Part shown: in pieces, positions 46,484-55,280 of the stretch | Layout: each line of letters begins with the position of its first letter | Numbering within the stretch: the first letter of the stretch is position 1 | Source of the DNA: Oxalobacteraceae bacterium | GTDB taxonomy: Bacteria > Pseudomonadota > Gammaproteobacteria > Burkholderiales > Burkholderiaceae_D | DNA length: 64,000 nt | Direction: 5' to 3' | Assembly (NCBI GenBank): GCA_021299035.1 | Contig: JAJTGD010000003.1 | Location: 24,175 to 88,174, forward strand | The notes under the pieces: generated by a model | Told to the model about the DNA's origin: nothing | Database searches by the model: none | Seen by the model: the letters and a program-made list of their open reading frames with translations, nothing else | Translations under genes and position numbers: made by a program

Positions 46484-46508
46484 CAACTTTAGTTGTAAAA
46501 AATACAAT
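46480..46508 (+). promoter_or_regulatory. Sigma-70 promoter of ntrX with a palindrome in the spacer
   Basis: -35 TTGACA (46480-46485, over the ntrY stop codon), 17-nt spacer, -10 TACAAT (46503-46508). ACAACT-TT-AGTTGT (46483-46496) is a perfect 6-2-6 palindrome lying across the end of the -35 box and most of the spacer. Confidence 0.75.
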
Positions 46509-46551
46509 CCTGCGATATGGCAATGTTGTGACGAGTTAAAGAGGCGCCCCC

Positions 46552-47265
46552 ATGGCAAATATTCTGGTGGTTGACGATGAAATGGGAATCCGTGAGCTGT
46601 TGTCCGAGATTCTGGGCGACGAAGGTCACGTCGTCACAACAGCGGAAGACGCAAACGCTGCGCGTGAATTACGCTTGGCCAGCACACCGGACTTGGTACT
46701 ACTGGATATCTGGATGCCGGATACCGACGGCGTAACCCTGCTGAAAGAGTGGCAACGCGATGGCTTGCTGACCATGCCGGTCATCATGATGTCCGGTCAC
46801 GCCACGATTGACACGGCGGTTGAGGCCACCCGCATCGGCGCAATGAATTTCTTGGAGAAACCCATCTCGCTGCAAAAATTGCTGCGCACCGTGCAGCAAG
46901 GCCTGACGCGTGGACAAGAGCACGCCCGCGGCACGATGGTAGGCGGGGCGCATCGCACTATACTGGGCCAAGACAAGCTCTCGCTGGCGCCGCAGCTGCA
47001 ACAAATTGGAAACGGTCATTTGAATGGCATGCACTCGTCTGCCTATGCTGGCGCCGAAAACGAGTTCCGCGTCTCCTTCGAATTGCCACTTCGAGAGGCG
47101 CGTGATGCTTTTGAACGCGCCTACTTTGAGCACCATTTAGCACGCGAAGGTGGCAGCATGACGCGCGTCGCCGAACGAACCGGGCTGGAACGGACCCACC
47201 TCTATCGCAAGCTCAAGCAACTCGGTGTAGATACCAGCAAGGGCGCTGCAAAGAAAGTCGGATGA
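46552..47265 (+). CDS. ntrX: NtrX-like response regulator lacking the AAA+ domain
   Basis: 237 aa. Receiver domain (1-120) with DD at 8-9, phospho-acceptor Asp52 in LLDIWMPD and Lys in FLEKP. A linker (about 125-170) follows, then a Fis-type DNA-binding domain with ARDAFERAYFEHHLAREGGSMTRVAERTGLERTHLYRKLKQLG. The central sigma-54-interacting AAA+ ATPase of classical NtrX is absent (about 450 aa expected). It should bind DNA without direct sigma-54 activation. Pairs with NtrY. Confidence 0.92.
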   Translation: MANILVVDDEMGIRELLSEILGDEGHVVTTAEDANAARELRLASTPDLVLLDIWMPDTDGVTLLKEWQRDGLLTMPVIMMSGHATIDTAVEATRIGAMNFLEKPISLQKLLRTVQQGLTRGQEHARGTMVGGAHRTILGQDKLSLAPQLQQIGNGHLNGMHSSAYAGAENEFRVSFELPLREARDAFERAYFEHHLAREGGSMTRVAERTGLERTHLYRKLKQLGVDTSKGAAKKVG

Positions 47266-47621
47266 CCGAACTCTCGCTGGTCGTCGGCGGCCGTGGTGAT
47301 GATCGTGAACGCGCCATTGCTGCGGCCGTACCTGTAGGCGTGGCCTGTGCGGCCATCATTGAAGGAATACCAAGCGGTGCCGCACCACTAAATGAGTTGC
47401 CACCGGAAGTGTCGTTAGAGGTATTTCGCGTCGCGCCCGGCTGCCCTTGCTGCACAGGCAATCTCACCATGCGAGTCACACTGAATCGTGTGCTCCGGAA
47501 ATCACCCGCGAAGCTGTATCTCAGTCTGTCAGACGCCACGCACCGGGAGCAGATTTTGCTATTCCTGCAAGGGTCGCAATATCTCGAGCTGCTGGCGATC
47601 GGTCCTGATATACGGTGCTGA
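47262..47621 (+). CDS. Small protein with CobW-like GCPCC motif
   Basis: 119 aa, starting within the ntrX stop (ATGA). VFRVAPGCPCCTGNLTMRVTLNRVLR resembles the GCxCC metal-binding region of COG0523 (CobW/YjiA) GTPases and its downstream helix. There is no Walker A loop, and at 119 aa it cannot be a full GTPase. The rest (KLYLSLSDATHREQILLFLQGSQYLELLAIG) recalls the segment after that motif. Possibly a degenerate or single-domain relative that binds a metal. Function unknown. Confidence 0.65.
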   Translation: MTELSLVVGGRGDDRERAIAAAVPVGVACAAIIEGIPSGAAPLNELPPEVSLEVFRVAPGCPCCTGNLTMRVTLNRVLRKSPAKLYLSLSDATHREQILLFLQGSQYLELLAIGPDIRC

Positions 47622-47749
47622 TAATGGAAAATGCTGCACAAGACCCGCAGCAAAACTGAAAGCTGGGGCGCACCTATTGAAATTTCCCGAGCAGCCTCCA
47701 CCCTATGTTGCGTGTGTACGATGATTCACAAACTTCAGGAGCACTGCGC

Positions 47750-48007
47750 ATGAATCTGATCTATAACAGCGAGCACTACTCGGTGGTTGAATTTCGCGCT
47801 GAGGCGGGCTTGGAGGCCATGCGCTTCGGCGGCTATGAAATCCTCGACAAGCCTGCGCGGCGTGAGATTTTCCTCGCCGGCACACTCGCTGAAAATTTCC
47901 GCCAACATGTGCGCGCATTAAGCGCCCAACAACCGACCGAGGAAGAAATCGATGAATTCCTCGATAGCTACAGCCCATTGATGGCGCAGCCAGTGATTGT
48001 CCAGTAA
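47750..48007 (+). CDS. DUF3567 domain-containing protein
   Basis: 85 aa from the ATG at 47750, with AGGAG 8 nt upstream; the frame to 47705 is rejected. MNLIYNSEHYSVVEFRAEAGLEAMRFGGYEILDKPARREIFLAG is the characteristic start, and it ends with an acidic helix and SYSPLMAQPVIVQ. Small soluble betaproteobacterial protein of unknown function. Followed by a strong terminator. Confidence 0.9.
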   Translation: MNLIYNSEHYSVVEFRAEAGLEAMRFGGYEILDKPARREIFLAGTLAENFRQHVRALSAQQPTEEEIDEFLDSYSPLMAQPVIVQ

Positions 48008-48038
48008 GCTAACACTCGCTCCCCTTTTTCTTCCCATG

Positions 48039-48067
48039 CATGCCCGCTTGAGCGGGCATGTTTGTTT
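48039..48067 (+). terminator. Intrinsic terminator after the DUF3567 gene
   Basis: CATGCCCGCT, 2-nt loop, AGCGGGCATG, then TTTGTTT. A 10-bp perfect stem. The next gene starts at 48071, immediately after it. Confidence 0.85.
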
Positions 48068-48070
48068 CTG

Positions 48071-48751
48071 ATGCAGACTCCTTCACGCGTCGTTACCAGC
48101 AATCAAACTGGCGTCCATCCTCGCCTGGCCGAGGTGATCGAACGACATGCGCGTTGTGAATTTCTCAGGCCCCTATCGGCTTCCGGCCAGCACCCTTTTG
48201 AACACGCGGTCGCCGCTTGGCAAGCGCATGGCGGCGACCTGATCATCGACGCCGGCTGCGGCGTCGGCGTATCAACGCGCAAGCTGGCGCAGCAATTTCC
48301 GGATGGCTTCGTCATCGGCGTCGATCAATCCGCGCATCGCTTGCAGCGCCACATTCGTTGGCATGAGCCGGAACCGACCAACTTCATCACTGTGCGTGCT
48401 GATCTGGTGGACTTCTGGCAGCGCATGGCGCTCGCGCGAATTCATCCCTCCAGACATTACCTCCTTTATCCCAATCCCTGGCCCAAAAAAGCGCAGCTTC
48501 AGCGACGCTGGCATGGTCACCCGATATTCCCTACGCTCCTCAAACTTGGCGGTTATCTCGAATGCCGCAGCAACTGGAAAATCTATGTCGAGGAAATGGC
48601 GATAGCGCTTAACCAACTTACCGAGGCTGAAGTGCATGCCGAGCCATGGCCGGTCGACCCTGCGATGGCATTAACACCATTCGAGCAGAAATACGCTGCG
48701 TCTGGCCACACCCTGTGGCATTGCGCCACTCAGCTCCGCCAGCCGGATTAA
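48071..48751 (+). CDS. TrmB-like tRNA (guanine-N7) methyltransferase family protein
   Basis: 226 aa from the ATG at 48071; the TTG at 48062 lies in the terminator tail. Rossmann SAM-binding IIDAGCGVGVSTRKLAQQFP, then HYLLYPNPWPKKAQLQRRWHGHPIFP, close to the TrmB motif PDPWPKK-H-RR, with Asn in place of the usual Asp. An NWKIYVEEMAIAL helix follows. It may be a divergent TrmB or a paralogue with another tRNA or RNA substrate. A canonical trmB elsewhere in the genome would favour the latter. Confidence 0.8.
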   Translation: MQTPSRVVTSNQTGVHPRLAEVIERHARCEFLRPLSASGQHPFEHAVAAWQAHGGDLIIDAGCGVGVSTRKLAQQFPDGFVIGVDQSAHRLQRHIRWHEPEPTNFITVRADLVDFWQRMALARIHPSRHYLLYPNPWPKKAQLQRRWHGHPIFPTLLKLGGYLECRSNWKIYVEEMAIALNQLTEAEVHAEPWPVDPAMALTPFEQKYAASGHTLWHCATQLRQPD

Positions 48752-48806
48752 GTCGAGCTGCGTTGTGATACCGTGTTCAGTATCACAACCCAACACGGAA
48801 TTGACC

Positions 48807-49571
48807 ATGTGCCAGCTACTCGGCATGAATTGCAACGTGCCGACTGATATCGTGTTCAGCTTTACTGGCTTCGCGACTCGTGGCGGCCGCACCGACGAAC
48901 ACAAAGATGGCTGGGGCATTGCCTTCTTTGAAGGTGCCGGCGTTCGGCTGTTTGTCGATCATGAGTCAGCCGTTGCCTCGCCTGTCGCGGAACTGATCAA
49001 AAGCTATCCGATCAAGTCGAAAAACGTGATCGCGCACATCCGCAAGGCTACCCAAGGTCAGGTTGCCCTCGAAAATTGTCACCCTTTCATCCGCGAGCTC
49101 TGGGGTCGCTACTGGGTATTTGCCCATAATGGCGATCTGAAAGAATTTTCACCCACGCTCGATGGTGCATTCCGGCCAGTAGGTACCACTGATAGCGAAC
49201 ACGCATTTTGTTATTTGCTGCAGCAGTTACGCCGCCGCTTCGGTGACACACCGCCAACGCTGGACGCACTGCGGCAAGAAATTGACCAGCTCACGCGTGA
49301 GATTGCCCGCTTTGGTGTGTTTAATATGATGCTATCGGATGGCACAGCACTTTTCGCACATTGCTCGACACGACTGCACTACATCGTGCGGCAGCATCCC
49401 TTTACGCAGGCGAAGTTATCCGATGAAGATTTGTCGGTCGACTTTTCCGAGGTGACTACGCCGAACGATCGTGTAGCAGTGATCGTCACCGAACCGCTTA
49501 CCACTAACGAGACCTGGCATTCGTTTGAGAGTGGCGAGCTGAAGCTCTTTATCGACGGCGCGCCGCTATAA
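48807..49571 (+). CDS. Class II glutamine amidotransferase (YafJ-like)
   Basis: 254 aa from the ATG at 48807 (MCQLLGMNCNVPTDIVFSF). After Met removal Cys2 is the N-terminal nucleophile. RTDEHKDGWGIAFFEG, NVIAHIRKATQG and FAHNGDL are typical of Ntn glutamine amidotransferases. No partner synthase domain is fused and none is adjacent, so the acceptor is unknown. Convergent with metH; two hairpins lie between the stops. Confidence 0.9.
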   Translation: MCQLLGMNCNVPTDIVFSFTGFATRGGRTDEHKDGWGIAFFEGAGVRLFVDHESAVASPVAELIKSYPIKSKNVIAHIRKATQGQVALENCHPFIRELWGRYWVFAHNGDLKEFSPTLDGAFRPVGTTDSEHAFCYLLQQLRRRFGDTPPTLDALRQEIDQLTREIARFGVFNMMLSDGTALFAHCSTRLHYIVRQHPFTQAKLSDEDLSVDFSEVTTPNDRVAVIVTEPLTTNETWHSFESGELKLFIDGAPL

Positions 49572-49621
49572 GATCATGTAGCAACAGCGCCCGACCAACA
49601 GCAAGGATGGCGCCGGGAACT

Positions 49622-49639
49622 CGGACTGCACGCAGTCCG
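49622..49639. repeat. Hairpin between amidotransferase gene and metH
   Basis: CGGACTGC, loop AC, GCAGTCCG: a perfect 8-bp stem in the convergent gap, without T run. It may add to termination with the larger hairpin at 49686-49718. Confidence 0.5.
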
Positions 49640-49685
49640 TCGACATCACGACACGGGTTTGCACGCCTGAGCGCGCTCCTCAAGA

Positions 49686-49723
49686 GCCACCAACAACGCT
49701 AGCAGCGTTATTGGCGGCTTTAA
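49686..49723. terminator. Bidirectional terminator candidate between amidotransferase gene and metH
   Basis: GCCACCAACAACGCT, loop AGC, AGCGTTATTGGCGGC: a 15-bp stem with two mismatches, followed on the plus strand by TTTAAT. It lies 8 nt before the metH stop in the convergent gap. Confidence 0.7.
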
Positions 49724-49725
49724 TA

Positions 49726-52700
49726 TCAGAGATTAGGCGCGAGCCAGCGCTGTAACAAGTCCATCGGCACCTTGCGACGCGACGCCATATCAGTAAGCTG
49801 ATCTTCACCGATTTTGCCTACCGTGAAATATTTCGATGCTGAATGCGCGAAGTAAAAACCTGAGACGGCTGCACCGGGGAACATTGCATATGATTCAGTC
49901 AGACTCATGCCGATATCCTCTGCTTCGAGGATGCGAAACATATCCGCCTTCACGGTATGTTCGGGACAAGCGGGATAACCGGGGGCCGGACGAATACCGC
50001 GATACTGCTCCGCAATCAATTGTTCGTTGCTGAGCTTCTCATCCGCTGCATAGCCCCACAGATCTTTACGAACACGCTCGTGCAGGTACTCGGCACAGGA
50101 TTCTGCCAAGCGATCCGCCAAGGCCTTCAGCATGATCGATGAATAATCATCACCTGCATCTTCAAAGCGCTTCTCATGCTTCTCAATGCCAATGCCAGCG
50201 GTGACGGCGAACATGCCGATGTAGTCGGTCACACCGGAATCTTTAGGCGCGATGAAATCAGCGAGGCATTGATTCGGACGCGCGACGCCTTCAATCACGG
50301 GCTTCTCATTTTGCTGACGCAGGCCGTAATAAGTAAATGCGACCTCGCTCTTGGTCTCATCGGTGTAGACCTCAATATCGTCATCGCCGACGCTATTGGC
50401 GGGTAACAACGCGATCACGCCATTGGCGGTCAGCCAACGACCCTCGACGATTTTTCTGAGCATTGCCTGACCTTCGCGATACACATGGCTGGCGGATTCG
50501 CCAACGATCGGGTCAGTCAAGATCTCCGGGAAAGCACCCGCCAAATCCCACGTCTGGAAAAAAGGCGCCCAATCAATGTATTGCGCCAGCAGGCCAAGAT
50601 CCATATTGCGGAAATGCCGACGCCCAATGAACTTCGGCTTCACCGGCGCGAACTCACCGGCAAATTTCAGCTGCATCTTGTTACGACGAGCCTTCTCGAG
50701 CGACAGCATCGGCAAGGCTTTCTTGCTAGCGTGCTGCACGCGGATACGTTCATAGTCGGTGGCAATCTCGTCGAGATACCGGTCACGCGATTCATCGGTC
50801 AGCAGTGACTGCGCGACAGATACCGAACGTGATGCATCCGGCACATAAATTACCGGCCCCTCGTAGTTAGGCGCAATTTTTACCGCGGTATGCGCGCGGC
50901 TCGTGGTCGCGCCACCAATCAGCAGGGGCATCTTGCGCTCACGGAACCATGGGTCGCGCTGCATCTCTTTGGCGACGTGCGCCATTTCCTCGAGCGAAGG
51001 CGTGATCAGCCCGGACAGTCCGATGATGTCAGCGTTTTCCTCTTTTGCTTTGGCGAGGATCTCGGTGCAGGGGACCATCACGCCCATGTTCACCACCTCG
51101 AAGTTATTACACTGCAGGACGACGGTGACGATGTTTTTGCCAATATCGTGCACATCACCCTTGACCGTAGCGATCACAATTTTGCCTTTGGGCTTTGCGG
51201 CCACGCCTGTACGACGTTCTTCCTCGGCTTTTTCTTCTTCGATAAAGGGTACCAGGTGCGCCACTGCCTGCTTCATCACACGCGCCGACTTCACCACCTG
51301 TGGCAAAAACATTTTGCCCTGACCGAACAGGTCGCCAACGATGTTCATGCCATCCATCAGCGGGCCTTCGATCACGTGAATCGGACGCCCCCCTTTGTCG
51401 GCAACTTGTTGACGCGCCTCTTCCGTATCCTCGACGATCCACTGCGTGATGCCATGAATCAGCGAATGCGCCAAACGCTTTTCAACCGGCGCCTCGCGCC
51501 AGACCAAATTCTGTTCTTCTTTTTTGCCGCCCGCTTTCAGCGTGGCGGCGAACTCGATCATGCGCTCGGTCGCATCGTCACGGCGATTCAACACCACATC
51601 TTCGACCCGCTCGCGCAGCTCGGGGTCCAGATCGTCATACACACCCATCATGCCGGCATTCACAATGCCCATACTCATACCCGCGCGAATAGCGTGGTAC
51701 AAGAAAACAGTATGAATCGCTTCACGTGCCGGGTCATTACCGCGGAATGAGAACGAGACATTCGAGACACCGCCCGACACTTTCGCATGCGGCAGGTTCT
51801 GCCGTATCCAACGCGTGGCCTCGATGAAGTCGACGGCATAATTGTTATGCTCGTCGATGCCGGTAGCGATCGCGAAAATATTCGGGTCGAAGATAATGTC
51901 TTCCGGTGGAAAGCCAACCTTCTCGATCAGCAGCTGATAGGCGCGCTGGCAAATTTCGGTCTTGCGCTGGAAGGTGTCGGCCTGACCTGTCTCGTCGAAA
52001 GCCATCACGATCACCGCCGCGCCATAGCGCCGGCACAGCGTCGCCTGACGCAGAAACTCTTCCTCGCCTTCTTTTAGAGAGATCGAGTTAACAATCGCCT
52101 TGCCCTGTACACACTTCAGCCCAGCCTCGAGTACGCTCCATTTGGAGGAATCGATCATGATCGGCACGCGCGCGATATCCGGCTCGGAAGCGATCAGATT
52201 CAGGAAGCGTGACATCGCTGCGACCGAGTCAAGCATGGCTTCGTCCATGTTGACGTCGATCACCTGCGCACCATTCTCAACTTGCTGACGCGCGACGGCC
52301 AGCGCTTCTTCATACTGCTCATTGAGAATCATGCGCGCAAAAGCTTTTGACCCCGTGACGTTGGTGCGCTCACCCACATTCACAAACAAGGAGTCATCGT
52401 CGATCGTGAACGACTCCAAGCCAGACAATCTCATCTGGTGGATATGGGTTGGCACCTTGCGCGGCGCGATACTGGCAACCGTGTTGGCAATTTCTCGAAT
52501 GTGATCGGGCGTGGTGCCACAGCAACCGCCGGCGATGTTTACAAAACCGCTATCCGCGAACTCTTTCAACAAAGAAGCGGTGATGTCAGGTGTTTCATCA
52601 AACCCTGTATCTGACATCGGGTTTGGCAAGCCCGCATTCGGGTAAATACAAACGAAAGTCTCGGCGATCTTGGACAACTCTTCTGCATAGGGACGCATCA

Positions 52701-53481
52701 GTGTTGCACCCAGCGCGCAGTTCAAACCAATCGTGAGCGGCTTGGCATGACGCACCGAATTCCAGAAAGCGGTCACGGTCTGTCCGGACAAGATGCGCCC
52801 TGAGGCGTCGGTCACGGTGCCGGAGATCATGATCGGCAAACGCGTGCCGGTTTGCTCGAAAAAAGCATCGATCGCAAACAGCGCCGCTTTGCAGTTGAGT
52901 GTGTCAAAGACCGTCTCAACCAACAGCACATCGGCGCCACCCTCGACCAACGCGGTCACTTGCTCATGGTAGGCGGCGACGAGTTGATCAAAGCTGACAT
53001 TGCGCGCACCCGGGTCATTCACGTCCGGTGAAATAGAGGCAGTTTTCGGGGTGGGACCGAGCGCGCCTGCGACGAAGCGCGGCTTTTCAGGTGTGGAGTA
53101 TTTATCGCACGCAGCGCGCGCCAGTCGCGCTGATTCGAGATTCATCTCGCGAACCAAGTGCGCCATGTGGTAATCATCTTGCGCAACCGAGGTGGCACCA
53201 AAGGTGTTGGTCTCGATGAGATCTGCACCCGCGGCGAGATACTGCTCGTGAATCTCTTGAATGATGTGCGGCTGCGTTAGCGTCAGCAGTTCATTGTTGC
53301 CCTTGACGAAGACTTCTTTGCCGGGCACAGAGAAATCGGCAAAGCGCTGGCCGCGATAGTCCTCTTCGCTGAGCTTGTAACGTTGGATCATGGTGCCCAT
53401 TGCACCATCAAGCACCAATATGCGGCGTGACATCAGCTCTCGCAGCTGTGTCTCAACCAGGGAAATAGCGTCGCGTTTCAT
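49726..53481 (-). CDS. metH: Cobalamin-dependent methionine synthase
   Basis: 1251 aa, all four modules. Homocysteine-binding barrel (about 15-340, zinc cysteines in GLNCALGAT and GGCCGTTP), folate barrel (about 370-640, with [12 protein letters not shown]), cobalamin domain with [10 protein letters not shown] (His778 ligand), and SAM-dependent reactivation domain (about 950-1220, with [15 protein letters not shown]). Transfers methyl from methyltetrahydrofolate to homocysteine. A SAM-II-like RNA and terminator lie between fmt and the start codon. Confidence 0.98.
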   Translation of the reverse strand: MKRDAISLVETQLRELMSRRILVLDGAMGTMIQRYKLSEEDYRGQRFADFSVPGKEVFVKGNNELLTLTQPHIIQEIHEQYLAAGADLIETNTFGATSVAQDDYHMAHLVREMNLESARLARAACDKYSTPEKPRFVAGALGPTPKTASISPDVNDPGARNVSFDQLVAAYHEQVTALVEGGADVLLVETVFDTLNCKAALFAIDAFFEQTGTRLPIMISGTVTDASGRILSGQTVTAFWNSVRHAKPLTIGLNCALGATLMRPYAEELSKIAETFVCIYPNAGLPNPMSDTGFDETPDITASLLKEFADSGFVNIAGGCCGTTPDHIREIANTVASIAPRKVPTHIHQMRLSGLESFTIDDDSLFVNVGERTNVTGSKAFARMILNEQYEEALAVARQQVENGAQVIDVNMDEAMLDSVAAMSRFLNLIASEPDIARVPIMIDSSKWSVLEAGLKCVQGKAIVNSISLKEGEEEFLRQATLCRRYGAAVIVMAFDETGQADTFQRKTEICQRAYQLLIEKVGFPPEDIIFDPNIFAIATGIDEHNNYAVDFIEATRWIRQNLPHAKVSGGVSNVSFSFRGNDPAREAIHTVFLYHAIRAGMSMGIVNAGMMGVYDDLDPELRERVEDVVLNRRDDATERMIEFAATLKAGGKKEEQNLVWREAPVEKRLAHSLIHGITQWIVEDTEEARQQVADKGGRPIHVIEGPLMDGMNIVGDLFGQGKMFLPQVVKSARVMKQAVAHLVPFIEEEKAEEERRTGVAAKPKGKIVIATVKGDVHDIGKNIVTVVLQCNNFEVVNMGVMVPCTEILAKAKEENADIIGLSGLITPSLEEMAHVAKEMQRDPWFRERKMPLLIGGATTSRAHTAVKIAPNYEGPVIYVPDASRSVSVAQSLLTDESRDRYLDEIATDYERIRVQHASKKALPMLSLEKARRNKMQLKFAGEFAPVKPKFIGRRHFRNMDLGLLAQYIDWAPFFQTWDLAGAFPEILTDPIVGESASHVYREGQAMLRKIVEGRWLTANGVIALLPANSVGDDDIEVYTDETKSEVAFTYYGLRQQNEKPVIEGVARPNQCLADFIAPKDSGVTDYIGMFAVTAGIGIEKHEKRFEDAGDDYSSIMLKALADRLAESCAEYLHERVRKDLWGYAADEKLSNEQLIAEQYRGIRPAPGYPACPEHTVKADMFRILEAEDIGMSLTESYAMFPGAAVSGFYFAHSASKYFTVGKIGEDQLTDMASRRKVPMDLLQRWLAPNL

Positions 53482-53513
53482 CGTGTATTGTCGCTGCGCT
53501 GTTCGCGCAAAAT

Positions 53514-53545
53514 AAAAAACCCGGCCTGCATAAGCGAAGCCGGGT
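53514..53545 (-). terminator. Intrinsic terminator in the metH leader (attenuator)
   Basis: Minus strand: CCCGGC, a 13-nt loop, GCCGGG, then TTTTTT (plus-strand A run 53514-53519) and ATT. It lies 32 nt before the metH ATG and downstream of the aptamer-like RNA, as before metX. Confidence 0.85.
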
Positions 53546-53547
53546 GT

Positions 53548-53626
53548 GCGTTCCGCTTTAGCAGTATTTCTTGGGGAAGCTTCCCCCGCGCCCGCAAGCT
53601 GGTATTGACAGAGTCAAATCGGCGCG
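53548..53626 (-). ncRNA. SAM-II-like (SAM_alpha-like) riboswitch aptamer upstream of metH
   Basis: Minus strand: P1 5' strand GCGCC (53621-53625); loop with GATTTGACTC (53611-53620), a longer variable part, then AGCTTGC; P1 3' strand GGCGC (53588-53592); palindromic hairpin GGGGAAGCTTCCCC (53573-53586); then AAATACTGCTAAAGCGG. Block order and most invariant bases equal the metX element. The variable loop and the hairpin sequence differ, with base pairing kept, which indicates selection on structure. GCTT (loop) could pair with AAGC (3' end) in both copies; this is my guess for the pseudoknot. Confidence 0.7.
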
Positions 53627-53632
53627 CGACGA

Positions 53633-53638
53633 ATTATA
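53633..53638 (-). promoter_or_regulatory. -10 box of metH
   Basis: TATAAT on the minus strand, just after the fmt stop. The predicted transcript start, near 53626, is the first base of the aptamer-like RNA. The -35 falls in the 3' end of fmt and matches poorly, so activation may be needed. Confidence 0.55.
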
Positions 53639-53645
53639 CGGGAAA

Positions 53646-54602
53646 TCAGCTCGCCGGCTGCAGCCGTTGTCCGGCTTCTATCGAGAAGCCTTGCAGAAAA
53701 TTCGCGGCTGGTAGACGTTTACCACCGGGCTTCTGTAATTCTGTCAGTAACAAGGCGTCTTCGCCGCAAGCAACCGTCACACCTCGCGCATCAACCGCCA
53801 GCACAAGGCCAGGCTCGCCGATACCCGCGATCCGTTCTGCGCGCCAAATCTTCAACACACTATCGCCCGATTGCACTGATGCGCCCGGCGCAGGGTTGAA
53901 TGCATGAATTCGCCGCAGCAGCGTGGTCGCCGGAAGTCGCAGATCAAGCGCAGCCTCATCCTTGGAAATCTTGGCTGCGTAGCTCACGCCTTCGTCTGGC
54001 TGCGGTGTTCGGGTCAAGCGACCCTCGGCCAAGCGCAATAATGCGTCGACAATCAATCGCCCGCCCAAAGCAGCCAGTCGGTCATGTAATTCGCCCGTGG
54101 TGTCCTGAGGCGAAATCGGCTCGCGCGACACCAGCATCATGTCACCGGTATCGAGCCCGGCATCCATCTGCATAATGGTGATACCAGTTTCCGCGTCACC
54201 GGCCTCGATCGCGCGATGAATCGGCGCAGCGCCGCGCCAGCGCGGTAGCAGCGAGGCATGAATATTGATGCACCCCAGCGGCGGTATCGCCAATATCGAC
54301 GGCGGGAGTATCAAACCATAGGCGGCAACCACCATGACATCGTGGGCAGTTGCCCTCAGAAGATCATGGGCTTGCTTGGCTTGCTCAGGAAACCTGCCAT
54401 CCAGCCGCAATGAAGTGGGCTGCGCCACCGGAATCTGATGCGCCAGCGCGAACTGCTTAACGGGAGACGCTTGTAGCTGCATCCCGCGACCGGCCGGGCG
54501 ATCAGGCTGCGTCAATACCAGGGGAATTTCGATACCCGCTGCGTGTAAGGCTGCAAGGGCTACGGCGGCGAATTCTGGCGTGCCCGCAAAAATAGCGCGC
54601 AT
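53646..54602 (-). CDS. fmt: Methionyl-tRNA formyltransferase
   Basis: 318 aa. N-terminal formyltransferase domain [19 protein letters not shown], with [23 protein letters not shown] (folate site, catalytic Asn/His) and [12 protein letters not shown]. The C-terminal domain (about 208-310) binds initiator tRNA. 2 nt after def, translated as a pair. It ends directly before the metH promoter. Confidence 0.97.
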   Translation of the reverse strand: MRAIFAGTPEFAAVALAALHAAGIEIPLVLTQPDRPAGRGMQLQASPVKQFALAHQIPVAQPTSLRLDGRFPEQAKQAHDLLRATAHDVMVVAAYGLILPPSILAIPPLGCINIHASLLPRWRGAAPIHRAIEAGDAETGITIMQMDAGLDTGDMMLVSREPISPQDTTGELHDRLAALGGRLIVDALLRLAEGRLTRTPQPDEGVSYAAKISKDEAALDLRLPATTLLRRIHAFNPAPGASVQSGDSVLKIWRAERIAGIGEPGLVLAVDARGVTVACGEDALLLTELQKPGGKRLPAANFLQGFSIEAGQRLQPAS

Positions 54603-54604
54603 GC

Positions 54605-55138
54605 TTAACGTACCGCTTCTGCTTGACGCTCTTTCTTCAGCTCGCGTTCTTCTTTGAGTAATTTGGTTTTAATGCGATTGCGCTTGAGCGGCGACAAGTA
54701 CTCCACGAAGACCTTGCCCTTCAGGTGATCCATCTCATGTTGAACACATACCGCCAGCAAGCCTTCGGCATCGAATTCTTGTAGCTTACCGCTGGCATCT
54801 TGCGCCTTGATACGCACGCGCAACGGACGCTCAACGCCATCAAAAATACCCGGCACCGAAAGACAACCCTCGTCATACACCTGACGCTCATCGCTGGCCC
54901 AGACGATTTCAGGGTTCACCAATACCAGCAATTGATCGCGCGTATCCGAGACATCAATCACGATTACTTGCTCATGCACATCGACCTGGGTTGCTGCCAG
55001 CCCGATACCGGGGGCGGTGTACATGGTATCTGCCATATCAGCAACCAGTTTTGCTAGTCGCTCGTCGAACGCAGTCACCGGCTTGGCGATGGTGTGCAAG
55101 CGCGGATCGGGGTATCGAAGAATGGATAAGCGTGCCAT
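54605..55138 (-). CDS. def: Peptide deformylase
   Basis: 177 aa from the ATG at 55138 ([14 protein letters not shown]); the frame to 55234 is not conserved. Three motifs: GIGLAATQV (44-52), EGCLSVP (Cys92, metal ligand) and QHEMDHLKG (His134, Glu135, His138). It removes the N-formyl group from nascent proteins. The C-terminal end is highly charged ([13 protein letters not shown]). Divergent from the LysM gene. Confidence 0.97.
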   Translation of the reverse strand: MARLSILRYPDPRLHTIAKPVTAFDERLAKLVADMADTMYTAPGIGLAATQVDVHEQVIVIDVSDTRDQLLVLVNPEIVWASDERQVYDEGCLSVPGIFDGVERPLRVRIKAQDASGKLQEFDAEGLLAVCVQHEMDHLKGKVFVEYLSPLKRNRIKTKLLKEERELKKERQAEAVR

Positions 55139-55280
55139 ACAACTTTTGCGCAACAGTCGCGAGAAATTCAGCGATGAAAAGTTCAAGAGTGGGGTGCGCT
55201 CATGCACAATCCGCAGCGCATTAGCCGATCGCATCCCTGCAAAAACACACTTTCACCTAGATAAACAACTGAAAAAAGTG

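Noticed and set aside
50890..51750. Plus-strand open frame of 286 codons opposite metH
   Set aside because: Antisense to the folate and cobalamin domains of metH; composition is typical of a shadow frame.
53573..53586. GGGGAAGCTTCCCC palindrome as a protein operator
   Set aside because: It is the inserted hairpin of the metH leader RNA, and the metX copy keeps the pairing with a different sequence, which points to RNA structure.
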